NCBI RefSeq assembly: GCF_022179725.1
Contig: NZ_BPRC01000003.1
Location: 124,001-188,000 of the forward strand
DNA from: Methylorubrum aminovorans
Lineage (GTDB): Bacteria > Pseudomonadota > Alphaproteobacteria > Rhizobiales > Beijerinckiaceae
Length of the DNA: 64,000 nucleotides
Direction: 5' to 3'
Position 1 is the stretch's first letter. The number at the start of each line of letters is the position of its first letter. Under the pieces are notes generated by a model. The model was not told where the DNA came from and did not search any database. It saw only the letters and a program-made list of their open reading frames with translations. Both the position numbers and the translations under genes were made by a program. Of the stretch, positions 1-8,411 are shown piece by piece.

Positions 1-683
1 GCGACCAAGCCGCCGAGCAGGGCCACTGCTGGCACGACCTGGACGCCGCTGACGGCGAGTTCGACCGTTCCGCGCCCGCGCCGCCAGAGCGCGAGCCCGA
101 CGGTGAGGCCGGCCGCGAGCCCCAGCGCGCCCAGAGTGAGGACGAGGTGATCGCGCAGGGCCACGCCCAGCGTATCGGATCGCGCGCGCAGCTCGACGGC
201 GAGCGAGAGCGCGTCGAGACGGTCCGTCATCCAGAGACAGGCCAGCAATCCCGCCGCACCGGCGGACGCCGTGAGGCCCGCGCCCGGCAGGCGCGCGCGC
301 CGCGCGGCGAGGGTGAGCGCTGCGACCAGTACGACCATTCCGGCCCAGGCACCGGAGGCGAGCCGTGCCCGCGTTGCGAGGGACTTGCCGGCGGTCAACT
401 CGGCGGCGCCGGCGCCGAGCCCGGCCATCAACAGCGCGAGGGCGCCGAGGCAGGCGAGTCCGGCTAGGCCAGCAGTGACCTTGCCGCGGCCCGTGGCGAG
501 TAGACCGGGCCCGAGGGCGGCGAGTGCCAGACATGGCCAGAGCCAGGCGCCGAGAGCGTCGGCGGCCGCGACGGGACTCCCCGATACGAGCCGGTTCGGC
601 GCGAGATGCAGCAAGGGCAGCAGCATCAACGCGGCCGGAAGCAGGGCTGCGGCAACGAGAGCGGCAAGCAGGCGGGGGATCAC
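1..683 (-). CDS. Osmoprotectant (glycine betaine-type) ABC transporter permease, partial
   Basis: The reverse strand is open from a GTG at 683 to the window edge, about 227 codons, so the C-terminal half is missing. The protein is a hydrophobic Ala/Leu-rich polytopic membrane protein. The last visible residues (VQVVPAVALLGGLVA) look like the start of the binding-protein-dependent permease core seen in OpuB/YehW/YehY-type proteins. The GTG overlaps the stop of the upstream substrate-binding gene (GTGA), which implies translational coupling in one transporter operon. It should form the inner-membrane channel for betaine- or choline-like solutes. The substrate is inferred from family and neighbour only. 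Confidence 0.75.
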   Translation of the reverse strand, partial: MIPRLLAALVAAALLPAALMLLPLLHLAPNRLVSGSPVAAADALGAWLWPCLALAALGPGLLATGRGKVTAGLAGLACLGALALLMAGLGAGAAELTAGKSLATRARLASGAWAGMVVLVAALTLAARRARLPGAGLTASAGAAGLLACLWMTDRLDALSLAVELRARSDTLGVALRDHLVLTLGALGLAAGLTVGLALWRRGRGTVELAVSGVQVVPAVALLGGLV

Positions 684-1684
684 GGGTGGCTCGCCTCTCC
701 GGCCAGCCACTCGCCCGACACCGCGGCAGCGGTGCGCCCTTCCACGGTGATCGCCGCGTTGAGCCGCCGCAGGGTGTCGGCGTCGAGGCGGGCGAAGACG
801 TGATCGAGGGCGCTTCGGATTTCCGGGTGGCGTTCGAGCGTCGCGGCGCGGATCACCGGCGCCGGCTCGTAGACGATCTGCGCGCCCTTCGGATCGCTCA
901 TCACGGCGAGGTCGAGAGCCGCGAGTGCGCCGTCCGTACCATAGACCATGCCGGCATTGACCCCGCTGATGCCCTCGGCCGCGGCACGCGCCGTCACTGC
1001 CGTGTCGCCGCTGGGCAGACTGATGATGCGCGAGAGCGGCAAGGTGAAGCCGTAGGCGGCCTCGAAGGAGGGAAGGGCCGCGGGGCTTTCCACGAACTCG
1101 GTCGAAGCGGCGAGCCGGATCAGGTCAGCCCGCACGGCGCCCGCGAAGTCCAGCATGGTTGCGAGTCCGCGCTCGCGGGCCAAGCGGCCTTGTACCGCGA
1201 CCAGCCACGTGTTGTTGGCCGGTGCCCGACGGAGCCATACGAGGCCCCGCGCGGCGTCGAGCCGCAGGGCGAGATCATAGGCGCTCTCCGACGACTTCCA
1301 GCCGGGATCGGTCTCGGTGCCCGTGAAGAAGGCGACGTTACCGGTATATTCGGGATAGAGATCGATCTCACCGGCGAGCAGTGCGGAGCGGACGATCAGC
1401 GTTGGGCCGAGCCCGAGGCGGCGCTCGACGGTGAAGCCCAACCGTTCCAGAACGGCGGAAATCAGGTTTCCGAGAAGGGCCCCTTCCGTGTCGCTCTTCG
1501 AGCCGATCACGATGGGGCGAGCGGGTTCGGCAGAACGGAACGTCGGGAGCATGGCCCCGGCCATCGCCGCGAGGATGCCGCGCCGACTCACGGTTGAACA
1601 GGCCTCGAGCCGGCTAACCGTTGTCGCTTCGCTACGACAATGCGTCAGAAATGTTTCACCGAATAACATCGCGGGCAACAGCAT
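680..1684 (-). CDS. Osmoprotectant ABC transporter substrate-binding protein (OsmX/YehZ-like)
   Basis: Up to 334 aa. An SRRGILAAM stretch near residue 33 looks like a Tat/Sec-type signal. It is followed by a QAT/OpuAC-like binding domain: IVIGSKSDTEGALLGNL, then GEIDLYPEYTGN, the motif typical of betaine/choline-binding proteins. The protein would capture compatible solutes in the periplasm for the permease encoded just downstream (4-bp overlap). The true start may be the internal GTG at 1591, directly before SRRG, because the first 31 residues do not resemble a signal peptide. The ATP-binding subunit is not in the window and presumably lies beyond the left edge. Confidence 0.8.
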   Translation of the reverse strand: MLLPAMLFGETFLTHCRSEATTVSRLEACSTVSRRGILAAMAGAMLPTFRSAEPARPIVIGSKSDTEGALLGNLISAVLERLGFTVERRLGLGPTLIVRSALLAGEIDLYPEYTGNVAFFTGTETDPGWKSSESAYDLALRLDAARGLVWLRRAPANNTWLVAVQGRLARERGLATMLDFAGAVRADLIRLAASTEFVESPAALPSFEAAYGFTLPLSRIISLPSGDTAVTARAAAEGISGVNAGMVYGTDGALAALDLAVMSDPKGAQIVYEPAPVIRAATLERHPEIRSALDHVFARLDADTLRRLNAAITVEGRTAAAVSGEWLAGEASHP

Positions 1685-1881
1685 AGCACGGGCGAGGCTT
1701 TCCGGCGCTTGACACGCTCAGCTTTACGGGCGACGGCTCGGGGTACCGGGCAGCGTTTTCCGGGTGGGGCACTCGCTTTCGAAGTGTAACGAGGGCCTCC
1801 TCCGGAGCATTCAGAGCGCAGCCGGTCCGCCACAGACAGCGTTCCGGATCGGGAACGGATCGATAGGGAAGACGACCCGGC

Positions 1882-2271
1882 GTGAGTGTGGATTCGAACG
1901 AGGATCGTCTGTCCGGCGCGCGGGTGCTCGTCGTTGAGGACGAGGCGGCGATCTCGATGCTTCTCGAGGATATGCTGCTCGATTTCGGCTGCGAGATCGT
2001 CGGGCCGGCGGCCCGGCTCGCAACGGCCTTGGAGATGGCCCGCAACGAGAGCTTCACCGTCGCCATCCTCGACGTGAACGTGGCGGGTGAACCGATCTAC
2101 CCGGTGGCCGAACTCATCGCAGAGCGCAACCTGCCCATCGTGTTCTCGACCGGTTACGGTGGAGCCGGCATCCGCGAGCCGTTCCGCGACCGGCCGGTGG
2201 TGCAGAAGCCGTTCAGTCAAGCCGATCTCAAGCGAACCCTCGCCGCGGCCATCGCCGGCGCCGAGGGCTGA
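1882..2271 (+). CDS. Single-domain response regulator (receiver only)
   Basis: 129 aa, starting at GTG with a purine-rich stretch (gggaagacgac) just upstream. It is a complete CheY-like receiver with an acidic pair in VEDE (residues 19-20), a predicted phosphoacceptor D64 in ILDVNV, T90 in STGYG and K109 in QKPFS. There is no output domain, so it probably acts by protein-protein interaction or as a phosphate sink. The TGYG and VQKPFS motifs are of the kind found in receivers paired with HWE/HisKA_2 kinases. No kinase is adjacent. The 197 bp before it also serve as the divergent upstream region of the osmoprotectant operon. Confidence 0.85.
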   Translation: MSVDSNEDRLSGARVLVVEDEAAISMLLEDMLLDFGCEIVGPAARLATALEMARNESFTVAILDVNVAGEPIYPVAELIAERNLPIVFSTGYGGAGIREPFRDRPVVQKPFSQADLKRTLAAAIAGAEG

Positions 2272-2285
2272 CGCGGCCTTACGCT

Positions 2286-2672
2286 TCACAAGCCTTCGAT
2301 CTCGAACGCGTTCGGCAGGTGGCGCGGCCAGCGACGCGGTGCCACGAACACCGCATCCGCCCGCAGGGTCGTGTCCGCCGGCAACGGATGACGCCCGAGC
2401 CAAGCCCGCGCTGCCCGCGACAGGCGCGCCCGCTTGCGGGCGTCGATGGAGATGGCCGCGGCATCGAGCGTCGTGCGGGCCTTCACCTCGACGAAGGCCA
2501 CCGTCCGTCCGCGTCGCACGATCAGGTCGATTTCCCCGCCTGAAGCTGCGAAGCGGCGGGCGAGCGGCCGGTAGCCCTTGAGCAGCAAGGCCAGCAGGGC
2601 CCAGGTCTCGGCGGAGAGACCGCGGCCATAGGTGGCGCGACGGCGCGCCTCCCGATCAGGCGGGGGTCTCAT
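2286..2672 (-). CDS. YraN family (UPF0102) putative endonuclease-like protein
   Basis: 128 aa when started at the ATG at 2672 ([22 protein letters not shown]); the frame stays open further upstream, but that part lies inside rsmI. The core carries the UPF0102 signature: GLSAE at the front, [21 protein letters not shown] in the middle (the D-x(n)-EVK pattern of restriction-endonuclease-like folds) and a basic [15 protein letters not shown] segment. The cellular role is unknown. It overlaps the end of rsmI by 17 bp. The rsmI/yraN/PBP-activator neighbourhood matches the lpoA-yraN-rsmI arrangement of other proteobacteria. Confidence 0.85.
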   Translation of the reverse strand: MRPPPDREARRRATYGRGLSAETWALLALLLKGYRPLARRFAASGGEIDLIVRRGRTVAFVEVKARTTLDAAAISIDARKRARLSRAARAWLGRHPLPADTTLRADAVFVAPRRWPRHLPNAFEIEGL

Positions 2673-3606
2673 CGTCCGCCCGGCGGGCAAGCGCCAGGGC
2701 GCGGGCGTAGACGACGCGCTTGGGCTGGCCGGTCTCGTCGGAGACGAGCGCCGCCGCATCCTTGATCGAGTGGCGGGCAAGCGCCGCCTCGATCCGCGCA
2801 TCGAGCCCGGTGTCGGTCTCCCGCGCCGCGGCGTCCTCGGGCGCGGCGCCGATCACCACCACGACCTCTCCCTTGGGCGGTCCTTCCTCGGCGAAGGTCG
2901 CGGCCAGACCGCCGAGGCTGTCGCGGCGGATTGTCTCGTAGAGCTTGGTCAATTCGCGCGCCACCGCTGCCGGCCGCTCGGACCCGAGGGTGGCGGCAGC
3001 GTCCGCCAGCATCTCGGGCAGGCGGTGCGGCGACTCGAACACCACCAGCGTGCCGGGGATGGCAGCGAGCGCCTCCAGCCGGTTGCGCCGGGCGCCCGAC
3101 TTCTGCGGCAGGAACCCCTCGAAAAAGAACCGGTCGGTCGGCAGGCCGGCAGCGACGATGGCGGTCATGACCGCTGAAGGGCCGGGAATCGGCGTCACCG
3201 GGATGCCGGCGGCAATCGCCGCCTGAACCAGCTTGAAGCCGGGATCCGAGACCAGCGGCGTGCCGGCATCGGAGACCAGCGCCAGGGTCTCGCCGGTCTT
3301 GAGGCGCATCACCATCCGCTCGCGCACCGCCTCGTTCGAGTGCTCGTGATAGGACACGAGCGGCGTCGTGATCCCGTAATGCATCAGCAGGGTGCGGGTG
3401 ACGCGGGTATCCTCGGCCAGCACCGCGTCGGCGGCGGCGAGGGTCGCCAGTGCGCGGAACGAGACGTCGCGCAGGTTGCCGATGGGCGTGGCCACCACGT
3501 AGAGCCCCGGCGACAGGGACTCCGCCTCGGCGGCGAGACCGAAGGCGGTGAAGGTGGCGGGGCCGCGGGGCTTTCCCTCGGGGCGCTTGTCGAGTCGCTG
3601 TGTCAT
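2656..3606 (-). CDS. rsmI: 16S rRNA (cytidine(1402)-2'-O)-methyltransferase
   Basis: 316 aa. It is a SAM-dependent tetrapyrrole-methylase-fold enzyme that 2'-O-methylates C1402 in the ribosomal P site. Diagnostic motifs are [18 protein letters not shown] near residue 35, [26 protein letters not shown] and [12 protein letters not shown]. An alphaproteobacterial-type C-terminal tail is present ([22 protein letters not shown]). It overlaps yraN downstream and is divergent from the lipoprotein gene at 3728. The length fits the family. Confidence 0.95.
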   Translation of the reverse strand: MTQRLDKRPEGKPRGPATFTAFGLAAEAESLSPGLYVVATPIGNLRDVSFRALATLAAADAVLAEDTRVTRTLLMHYGITTPLVSYHEHSNEAVRERMVMRLKTGETLALVSDAGTPLVSDPGFKLVQAAIAAGIPVTPIPGPSAVMTAIVAAGLPTDRFFFEGFLPQKSGARRNRLEALAAIPGTLVVFESPHRLPEMLADAAATLGSERPAAVARELTKLYETIRRDSLGGLAATFAEEGPPKGEVVVVIGAAPEDAAARETDTGLDARIEAALARHSIKDAAALVSDETGQPKRVVYARALALARRADDETPA

Positions 3607-3727
3607 CGCCGCGACAATGCCACGGCCGCGGGCCTTTGGAGACCGGGGAAAGGCGGGGCCTCACATTTACTTTTCACCGGCCCCTCCGCATCGTGACCCT
3701 GGATTGCGCTCGGGCAGGGGGATCGCG

Positions 3728-4930
3728 ATGGCGCGACGCGGCGGACGGTGGGCGGTTCGCGCGGGAGCCGCGCTGCTCGGCCTCGGGCTCACCCTCGCGG
3801 GCTGCATCGGCGTTCCGGACGCGCCGCGGCCCGCCGCACAGGTGCCGGCGGGCGAAGCCAGCCCGGCGGCGACAGCCAGCAACGTCATCGGCACAGGCTC
3901 GGTGAAGGTCGCGCTGATTGTTCCGCTGAGTGGGCAAGGGGCGGCGGTCGGCACCGCCCTGCGCAACGCTGCAGAACTCGCCTACGAGGATTTCCAGAAG
4001 CCTAACCTTCAGATCCTCGTGAAGGACGACCGCGGCACGCCGGATGGCGCGCGCGAAGCCGCGCAGGCCGCCTTCGCCGAGGGCACCGAGATGGTGCTGG
4101 GCCCGCTCTTTGCCGGCAGCGTCCAGGCGGCGGGGAGCACGGCGCGCGCGGCGGGCAAGCCGGTCATCGCCTTCTCGACCGATGCGGCGGTGGCGGCTCG
4201 CGGCGTCTACCTCATCAGCTTCCTGCCGCAATCGGAGGTGGATCGCATCGTCGACGAGGCGATCGCGGGCGGGCGCCGCTCCTTCGCTGCCCTGATCCCT
4301 GAGACGACCTACGGCAACGCCGTCGAGGCGCAGTTTCGCGAGGCGGTCGCGCGGCGGAATGCGCGGCTCGTTGGCATCGAGCGCTATCCCGCCGGCAATC
4401 CCGGCGCCGCGGTGGAGCGGCTCCGCCGGGTGATCGCCGGCGGCGGCGCCCAGGCCGACGCGCTGTTCGTGCCCGACACCGCGGAAGGATTGCTGACCGT
4501 GGCGCCGGCACTCACGAAGGTCGGATTCTCACCGGCCCGCGTGCGCCCGTTGGGCCTCGCCCTGTGGAACGACCCGCGCGTCACCGCGCAGCCGGCCTTC
4601 CAGGGTGCCCGCTTCGCCGCGCCCGACATGGCGGGTTTTTCCAATTTCGCGCAGCGCTATCAGGCGCGGTTCGGAGCGGCACCGCCGCGCACCGCCTCGC
4701 TCGGCTACGATGCCGTCTCGCTCACCGTCGCGCTGGTGCGCCAATACGGCTCGCAGCGATTCGCCGATGCGACGCTGACCAATCCGGCGGGCTTCTCCGG
4801 CCTCGACGGCACCTTCCGCTTCTCGTCCGAGGGCGTCAGCGAGCGAACGCTGGCAGTCTACGAGATCCGCGACAATGCGGCGATCTTGGTGAGCCCGGCG
4901 CCGAAGGTGCTGGGGCCGTCTGGGATCTGA
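3728..4930 (+). CDS. Penicillin-binding protein activator lipoprotein (LpoA/periplasmic-binding fold)
   Basis: 400 aa from the ATG at 3728. A lipoprotein signal ends in the lipobox LTLAGC (Cys26). The mature part is a type I periplasmic-binding fold: VALIVPLSGQGAAVGTALRNAAELAYEDF, a DDRGTPDGAREAA segment and a second lobe from about residue 170. Proteins of this type next to rsmI and yraN are annotated as LpoA-like activators of class A penicillin-binding proteins. The fold is shared with branched-chain amino acid binding proteins, so the activator role rests on context. The frame is open upstream to 3548, but the lipoprotein signal fixes the start. It is convergent with hemW, separated by 5 bp. 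Confidence 0.85.
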   Translation: MARRGGRWAVRAGAALLGLGLTLAGCIGVPDAPRPAAQVPAGEASPAATASNVIGTGSVKVALIVPLSGQGAAVGTALRNAAELAYEDFQKPNLQILVKDDRGTPDGAREAAQAAFAEGTEMVLGPLFAGSVQAAGSTARAAGKPVIAFSTDAAVAARGVYLISFLPQSEVDRIVDEAIAGGRRSFAALIPETTYGNAVEAQFREAVARRNARLVGIERYPAGNPGAAVERLRRVIAGGGAQADALFVPDTAEGLLTVAPALTKVGFSPARVRPLGLALWNDPRVTAQPAFQGARFAAPDMAGFSNFAQRYQARFGAAPPRTASLGYDAVSLTVALVRQYGSQRFADATLTNPAGFSGLDGTFRFSSEGVSERTLAVYEIRDNAAILVSPAPKVLGPSGI

Positions 4931-4935
4931 CCAAC

Positions 4936-6114
4936 TCAGCCCGCCAGTTCCGCCACCACCGCGTTGAGCACCGGCGCGCCGCGGGCGGTCACGGCGATGC
5001 GGCCGTCGGCGCGTCGCGCGACGAGGCCGTCCTCCACCAGCGCGTCGAGGCGCCCGGCATCGAGCGCCCGGCCCTTCAGCGCCGCGTAGCGGGCGGGGTC
5101 GATCCCTTCCGCGAGGCGCAATCCCATCATCAGGAACTCGTCGCCCTGATCCTCGGCGGACAGCGCCTCCGTCTCGACGATGCCGTGGCCCTCGCGCTCG
5201 ACGCGGGCGAGCCAGCCTTCCGGCGCCTTCTCTGTCAACGTGCCGGTGCGGCCCTGCGGCAGGACGAGGCGGCCGTGGGCGCCGGGGCCGATCCCGGCAT
5301 ATTCGCCGTAGCGCCAGTAGAGCAGGTTGTGGCTTGATTGCGCGCCGGGGCGGGCGTGGTTCGAGATCTCGTAGGCGGGCAGACCTGCGGCCTCGCAGAT
5401 CTCCTGCGTCACGTCGTAGAGGGCGCGCGAGCTGTCGTCGTCGGGCGGCACGAGGCGGCCGGCCTGGGCGAGGCCGAAGAACGGCGTGCCGGGCTCGATC
5501 GTGAGCTGGTAGAGCGAGAGGTGCTCGGCGGCGTGATCGATGGCCCGCCGCAACTCGGCAGCCCAGGCGTCCGGCCTCTGGTCGGGCCGCGCGTAGATCA
5601 GGTCGAAGGAGAAGCGCTCGAAATGCGCCGCCGCGGTGCGGACTGCCGCCATCGCCTCCGCCACGCTGTGCAGTCGCCCGAGCCGCTTGAGATCGCTGTC
5701 ATCGAGCGCCTGGACGCCGAGCGAGACGCGGTTGACGCCGGCCGACCGGTAGCCGCGAAAGCGTGTCGCCTCGACGCTGGTGGGGTTGGCCTCCAGCGTC
5801 ACCTCGGTATCAGGCGCGATCGCCCAGGCGCCTGCCACCGCGTCGAGCAGGCCGGCCACCGTTTCCGGCGCCATGAGCGACGGGGTGCCGCCGCCGAGAA
5901 AGATGCTGGTGACGGTTCGCCCCGGCGTCAGCGCGGCGGCGTGGGCGATCTCGCGGCGGAAGGCGGCGAGGTAGCGCGGCTGATCCACGCCGGCATGGCG
6001 GACATGGCTGTTGAAGTCGCAATAGGGGCACTTCGCGGCGCAGAACGGCCAGTGCAGGTAGATCCCGAACCCCGCGTCGCGGGTCGGATGGTCGGGCGGG
6101 GTCGCGGGGGGCAT
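4936..6114 (-). CDS. hemW: Radical SAM family heme chaperone HemW
   Basis: 392 aa. The radical-SAM motif is C25-x3-C29-x2-C32 (HWPFCAAKCPYCDF), followed by the SAM-binding FLGGGTPSL. HemW lacks the extra cysteine of true HemN (here FNSH follows, rather than GC), and the C-terminal HemN_C region is present. It is therefore expected to bind and deliver heme rather than oxidise coproporphyrinogen. It lies downstream of rdgB in the common alphaproteobacterial order rph-rdgB-hemW, here split by a palindromic repeat. Confidence 0.93.
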   Translation of the reverse strand: MPPATPPDHPTRDAGFGIYLHWPFCAAKCPYCDFNSHVRHAGVDQPRYLAAFRREIAHAAALTPGRTVTSIFLGGGTPSLMAPETVAGLLDAVAGAWAIAPDTEVTLEANPTSVEATRFRGYRSAGVNRVSLGVQALDDSDLKRLGRLHSVAEAMAAVRTAAAHFERFSFDLIYARPDQRPDAWAAELRRAIDHAAEHLSLYQLTIEPGTPFFGLAQAGRLVPPDDDSSRALYDVTQEICEAAGLPAYEISNHARPGAQSSHNLLYWRYGEYAGIGPGAHGRLVLPQGRTGTLTEKAPEGWLARVEREGHGIVETEALSAEDQGDEFLMMGLRLAEGIDPARYAALKGRALDAGRLDALVEDGLVARRADGRIAVTARGAPVLNAVVAELAG

Positions 6115-6168
6115 TGGCCTGTCTTGTGTGATCGAGCCGCTCCGGCGGTGCAGCCGTCCGATCCGCTG

Positions 6169-6247
6169 CCCTCACCCTGAGGTGCGGAGGGGAAGCGAAG
6201 CCTCGAAAGATCCTTCGAGGCCGCTCCGCGGCACCTCAGGATGAGGG
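6169..6247. repeat. Palindromic (REP-like) element between rdgB and hemW
   Basis: Outer arms of 17 nt (6169-6185 and 6231-6247; core CCTGAGGTGC/GCACCTCAGG) pair with one mismatch. An inner CCTCGAA/TTCGAGG stem and a GGAG/CTCC pair complete a cruciform. This sequence type is a familiar dispersed intergenic palindrome in Rhizobiales genomes. It lies in the gap between two genes on the same strand and could act as a processing or termination hairpin. Confidence 0.75.
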
Positions 6248-6330
6248 TGCGGGTGGGATCAAGGCCGTGCGACCGGCGCGCTCTTCTTCCTGTCCGCCGG
6301 ATGTAAGCACGCCGGACCGCGCGCGAAAGC

Positions 6331-6966
6331 TCACTCCGGTCGGCGCAGGCACGCCTTCGCGAGCATGACGAACGCCCGCGCGCGGTGCGACAGCGCGTGG
6401 CCGCTCTGCCAATCGACGCCGTGCTTCTCCTCGGACGAGATCTCGCCGAAGGTGCGATCCATGCCCTCCGGGCGGAACATCGGATCGTAGCCGAAGCCGA
6501 GCGCGCCGCGCGGCGCGACGAGGTCGCCGAAGACGCGGCCCTCGAACAGCTCGGTATGCCCGTCCGGCCAGGCGAGGACGAGGGCCGAGACGAAGTGGGC
6601 ACGCCGGTCGGTCGCGGCGCGCTGGTCGAGTTCGTCGGCGATCCGCGCCATGGCGCCCGAGAAATCCTTGTTCGGCCCGGCCCAGCGGGCGGAGAACAGG
6701 CCCGGCGCGCCATCGAGGGCGTTGACGCAGAGCCCGGAATCGTCGGCGAAGGCCGGTAGCCCTGAGGCATTGGCGGCGGCGTGCGCCTTGATCGCCGCGT
6801 TCTCGGCGAACATCGTTCCGGTCTCGTCGGGCTCGGGCAGCCCAAGTTCGCCGGCCGATACGGCTTCGACGCCGAACGGCGCCAGCAGCTCGCGCATCTC
6901 CACGAGCTTGCCGGCATTGTGGGTCGCGATGACGACCTTGCCGGAGAGGATGCGATGCGCGCTCAC
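6331..6966 (-). CDS. rdgB: XTP/dITP diphosphatase (non-canonical purine NTP pyrophosphatase)
   Basis: 211 aa from the GTG at 6966, which overlaps the rph stop codon (GTGA). Ham1/RdgB motifs: [18 protein letters not shown] at the N-terminus, FAENAAIKA, the catalytic [24 protein letters not shown], and [10 protein letters not shown] with SHRARAF near the C-terminus. It removes ITP, dITP and XTP from the nucleotide pool. It is translationally coupled to rph. Confidence 0.95.
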   Translation of the reverse strand: MSAHRILSGKVVIATHNAGKLVEMRELLAPFGVEAVSAGELGLPEPDETGTMFAENAAIKAHAAANASGLPAFADDSGLCVNALDGAPGLFSARWAGPNKDFSGAMARIADELDQRAATDRRAHFVSALVLAWPDGHTELFEGRVFGDLVAPRGALGFGYDPMFRPEGMDRTFGEISSEEKHGVDWQSGHALSHRARAFVMLAKACLRRPE

Positions 6967-7676
6967 GCGATGGCTTTCCGCTGTAGCTCGACGAGTTGCG
7001 CCACGCCGCCCTTGGCGAGCCGCAGCAATTCGAGGAACTGCTCGTCGGTGAAGGGCTCCATCTCGGCGGTGCCCTGCACCTCGACGATGCCGCCCTTGCC
7101 GGTGACGACGAAGTTCGCGTCCGTCTCGGCGGCCGAATCCTCGACATAGTCGAGGTCGAGCACCGGCTGGCCCTTGTAGATACCGCAGGAGACCGCCGCG
7201 ACGTGGTCCTTCAGGGGATCGACCGAGATGATCGAGCGGGCGCGCATCCAGGCCAGGCAATCGTGCAGCGCCACCCAGGCGCCGGTGATCGAGGCGGTGC
7301 GGGTGCCGCCATCGGCCTGGATCACGTCGCAATCGACCGTGATCTGGCGCTCGCCAAGCGCGGGCAGGTTGGTGACGGCCCTGAGCGAGCGGCCGATCAG
7401 CCGCTGGATCTCCTGGGTCCGGCCCGACGGCTTGCCCGAATTGACCTCGCGGCGGGTGCGCTCATGGGTGGCGCGGGGCAGCATGGCATATTCCGCCGTG
7501 ACCCATCCCTTGCCGGAGCCGCGCAACCACGGCGGGCCGCGCTCTTCCAGGGAGGCTGTGCAGAGCACACGGGTGTTGCCGAAGGTGACGAGGCAGGAGC
7601 CTTCCGCGTAGCGGGCGACCGCCCGCTCCAGCGTGACGTCGCGCATCGCGTCCGCCGCGCGCTTCGAGGGACGCAT
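6963..7676 (-). CDS. rph: Ribonuclease PH
   Basis: 237 aa from the ATG at 7676 ([14 protein letters not shown]). It is a phosphorolytic 3'-5' exoribonuclease that trims tRNA 3' ends. Characteristic segments are [38 protein letters not shown], the basic [28 protein letters not shown] and the C-terminal [17 protein letters not shown], where the acidic residues that support catalysis sit. It is the first gene of the rph-rdgB unit. The upstream 149 bp hold the terminator of the next gene. Confidence 0.95.
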   Translation of the reverse strand: MRPSKRAADAMRDVTLERAVARYAEGSCLVTFGNTRVLCTASLEERGPPWLRGSGKGWVTAEYAMLPRATHERTRREVNSGKPSGRTQEIQRLIGRSLRAVTNLPALGERQITVDCDVIQADGGTRTASITGAWVALHDCLAWMRARSIISVDPLKDHVAAVSCGIYKGQPVLDLDYVEDSAAETDANFVVTGKGGIVEVQGTAEMEPFTDEQFLELLRLAKGGVAQLVELQRKAIA

Positions 7677-7774
7677 CCGTACAGCTCCGTGTCGAAATTC
7701 GAAGCCCGGCCTCTTAGGCGCTGCCGGCCCTCGCGGCAACCGCCCAATCCACCCGTTCCATTCCGAAGCGAGAA

Positions 7775-7800
7775 GGGCTGCCGTCTCGCGACGGCAGCCC
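7775..7800 (-). terminator. Strong hairpin downstream of the His-rich gene
   Basis: GGGCTGCCGTC (7775-7785) and its exact complement (7790-7800) form a perfect 11-bp stem with a 4-nt loop. It lies 25 bp beyond the stop of the minus-strand gene at 7826. A pyrimidine-rich stretch (ttctcgcttc) follows on that strand. It probably separates this transcript from rph. Confidence 0.7.
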
Positions 7801-7825
7801 CCTCATGCTCAGTCCTGCCGGCCGA

Positions 7826-8125
7826 TCACCAGCGGCGGTGATGGTGGTGGCGGCGGTGATGATGATGGCGCGGGTGGTGGAAGCGGTGGTGGCGGTGCAT
7901 GTGCCGGCGGTGGTGGTAATGCCGGCGGTAGTGGCGGTGCGGGCGGTACTGCACCGTTTCGATGGCATCCCCTGCGGTCGCCGCCGCCTCGGTCTGAATC
8001 GGGAGCGGAGCGGCCTGTGCGGCGCGGGGCGCCGAGGCGAGCCCGAGGCCGGTCACCGCAATCGCCAGGGCGGCAGCCTTGACCATGGTCTTTCGTGCGC
8101 CTGTAAGCACTGTCGGGAGCTCCAT
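7826..8125 (-). CDS. Small exported histidine-rich protein
   Basis: 99 aa. The N-terminal hydrophobic segment (about residues 14-38, ending APRAAQAAP) reads as a cleavable signal peptide. After a short linker, the last about 40 residues are almost only His and Arg, arranged as HRHYRR, HHRR and HHHHRR runs. No family is recognised. The composition suggests metal (Zn, Ni, Cu) or polyanion binding in the periplasm. An alternative start at 8086 (MVKAAALAI) would give a shorter, more typical signal. It has its own terminator, and a long inverted repeat lies upstream. Confidence 0.7.
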   Translation of the reverse strand: MELPTVLTGARKTMVKAAALAIAVTGLGLASAPRAAQAAPLPIQTEAAATAGDAIETVQYRPHRHYRRHYHHRRHMHRHHRFHHPRHHHHRRHHHHRRW

Positions 8126-8234
8126 TTCCGCTTGAATGACGGGTAGGCGGGTTCGCGCTGGAAAGCGCGGCCCTATCCGTCAAACGACCTGAGAGCACCG
8201 AATGATCCCTCATGCGGTCACGTTTGCCGACTAT

Positions 8235-8315
8235 GAGTGCCTCACGAAACTCCCGGACACTGACCGTTCTCGCTCTGGCGAGGACAGCGCAGCGGGAGTT
8301 TTGTGAGAGACACTC
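8235..8315. repeat. Long imperfect inverted repeat upstream of hrcA
   Basis: Arms 8235-8255 and 8293-8315 are complementary apart from a few mismatches and a 2-nt bulge. The ACTCCCG/CGGGAGT core and the GAGTG/CACTC ends are exact. The spacer is 37 nt. It is not a CIRCE element, which would be TTAGCACTC-N9-GAGTGCTAA. It sits in the 286-bp gap between the divergent His-rich gene and hrcA, so it could be an operator, an attenuator or a small mobile relic. Confidence 0.7.
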
Positions 8316-8411
8316 AGTGCGTTCGGCATCGCCCTGCCGTCGTGTCGCGAAGCGCGAGGATTGATCGGGGGCCTGCAAGCGCCCACAATCATTCGTCAGG
8401 TTTTTTTGTCC

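Noticed and set aside
8218..8411. CIRCE element upstream of hrcA
   Set aside because: GAGTGC and CACTC half-sites occur, but the spacing and flanks do not fit TTAGCACTC-N9-GAGTGCTAA.
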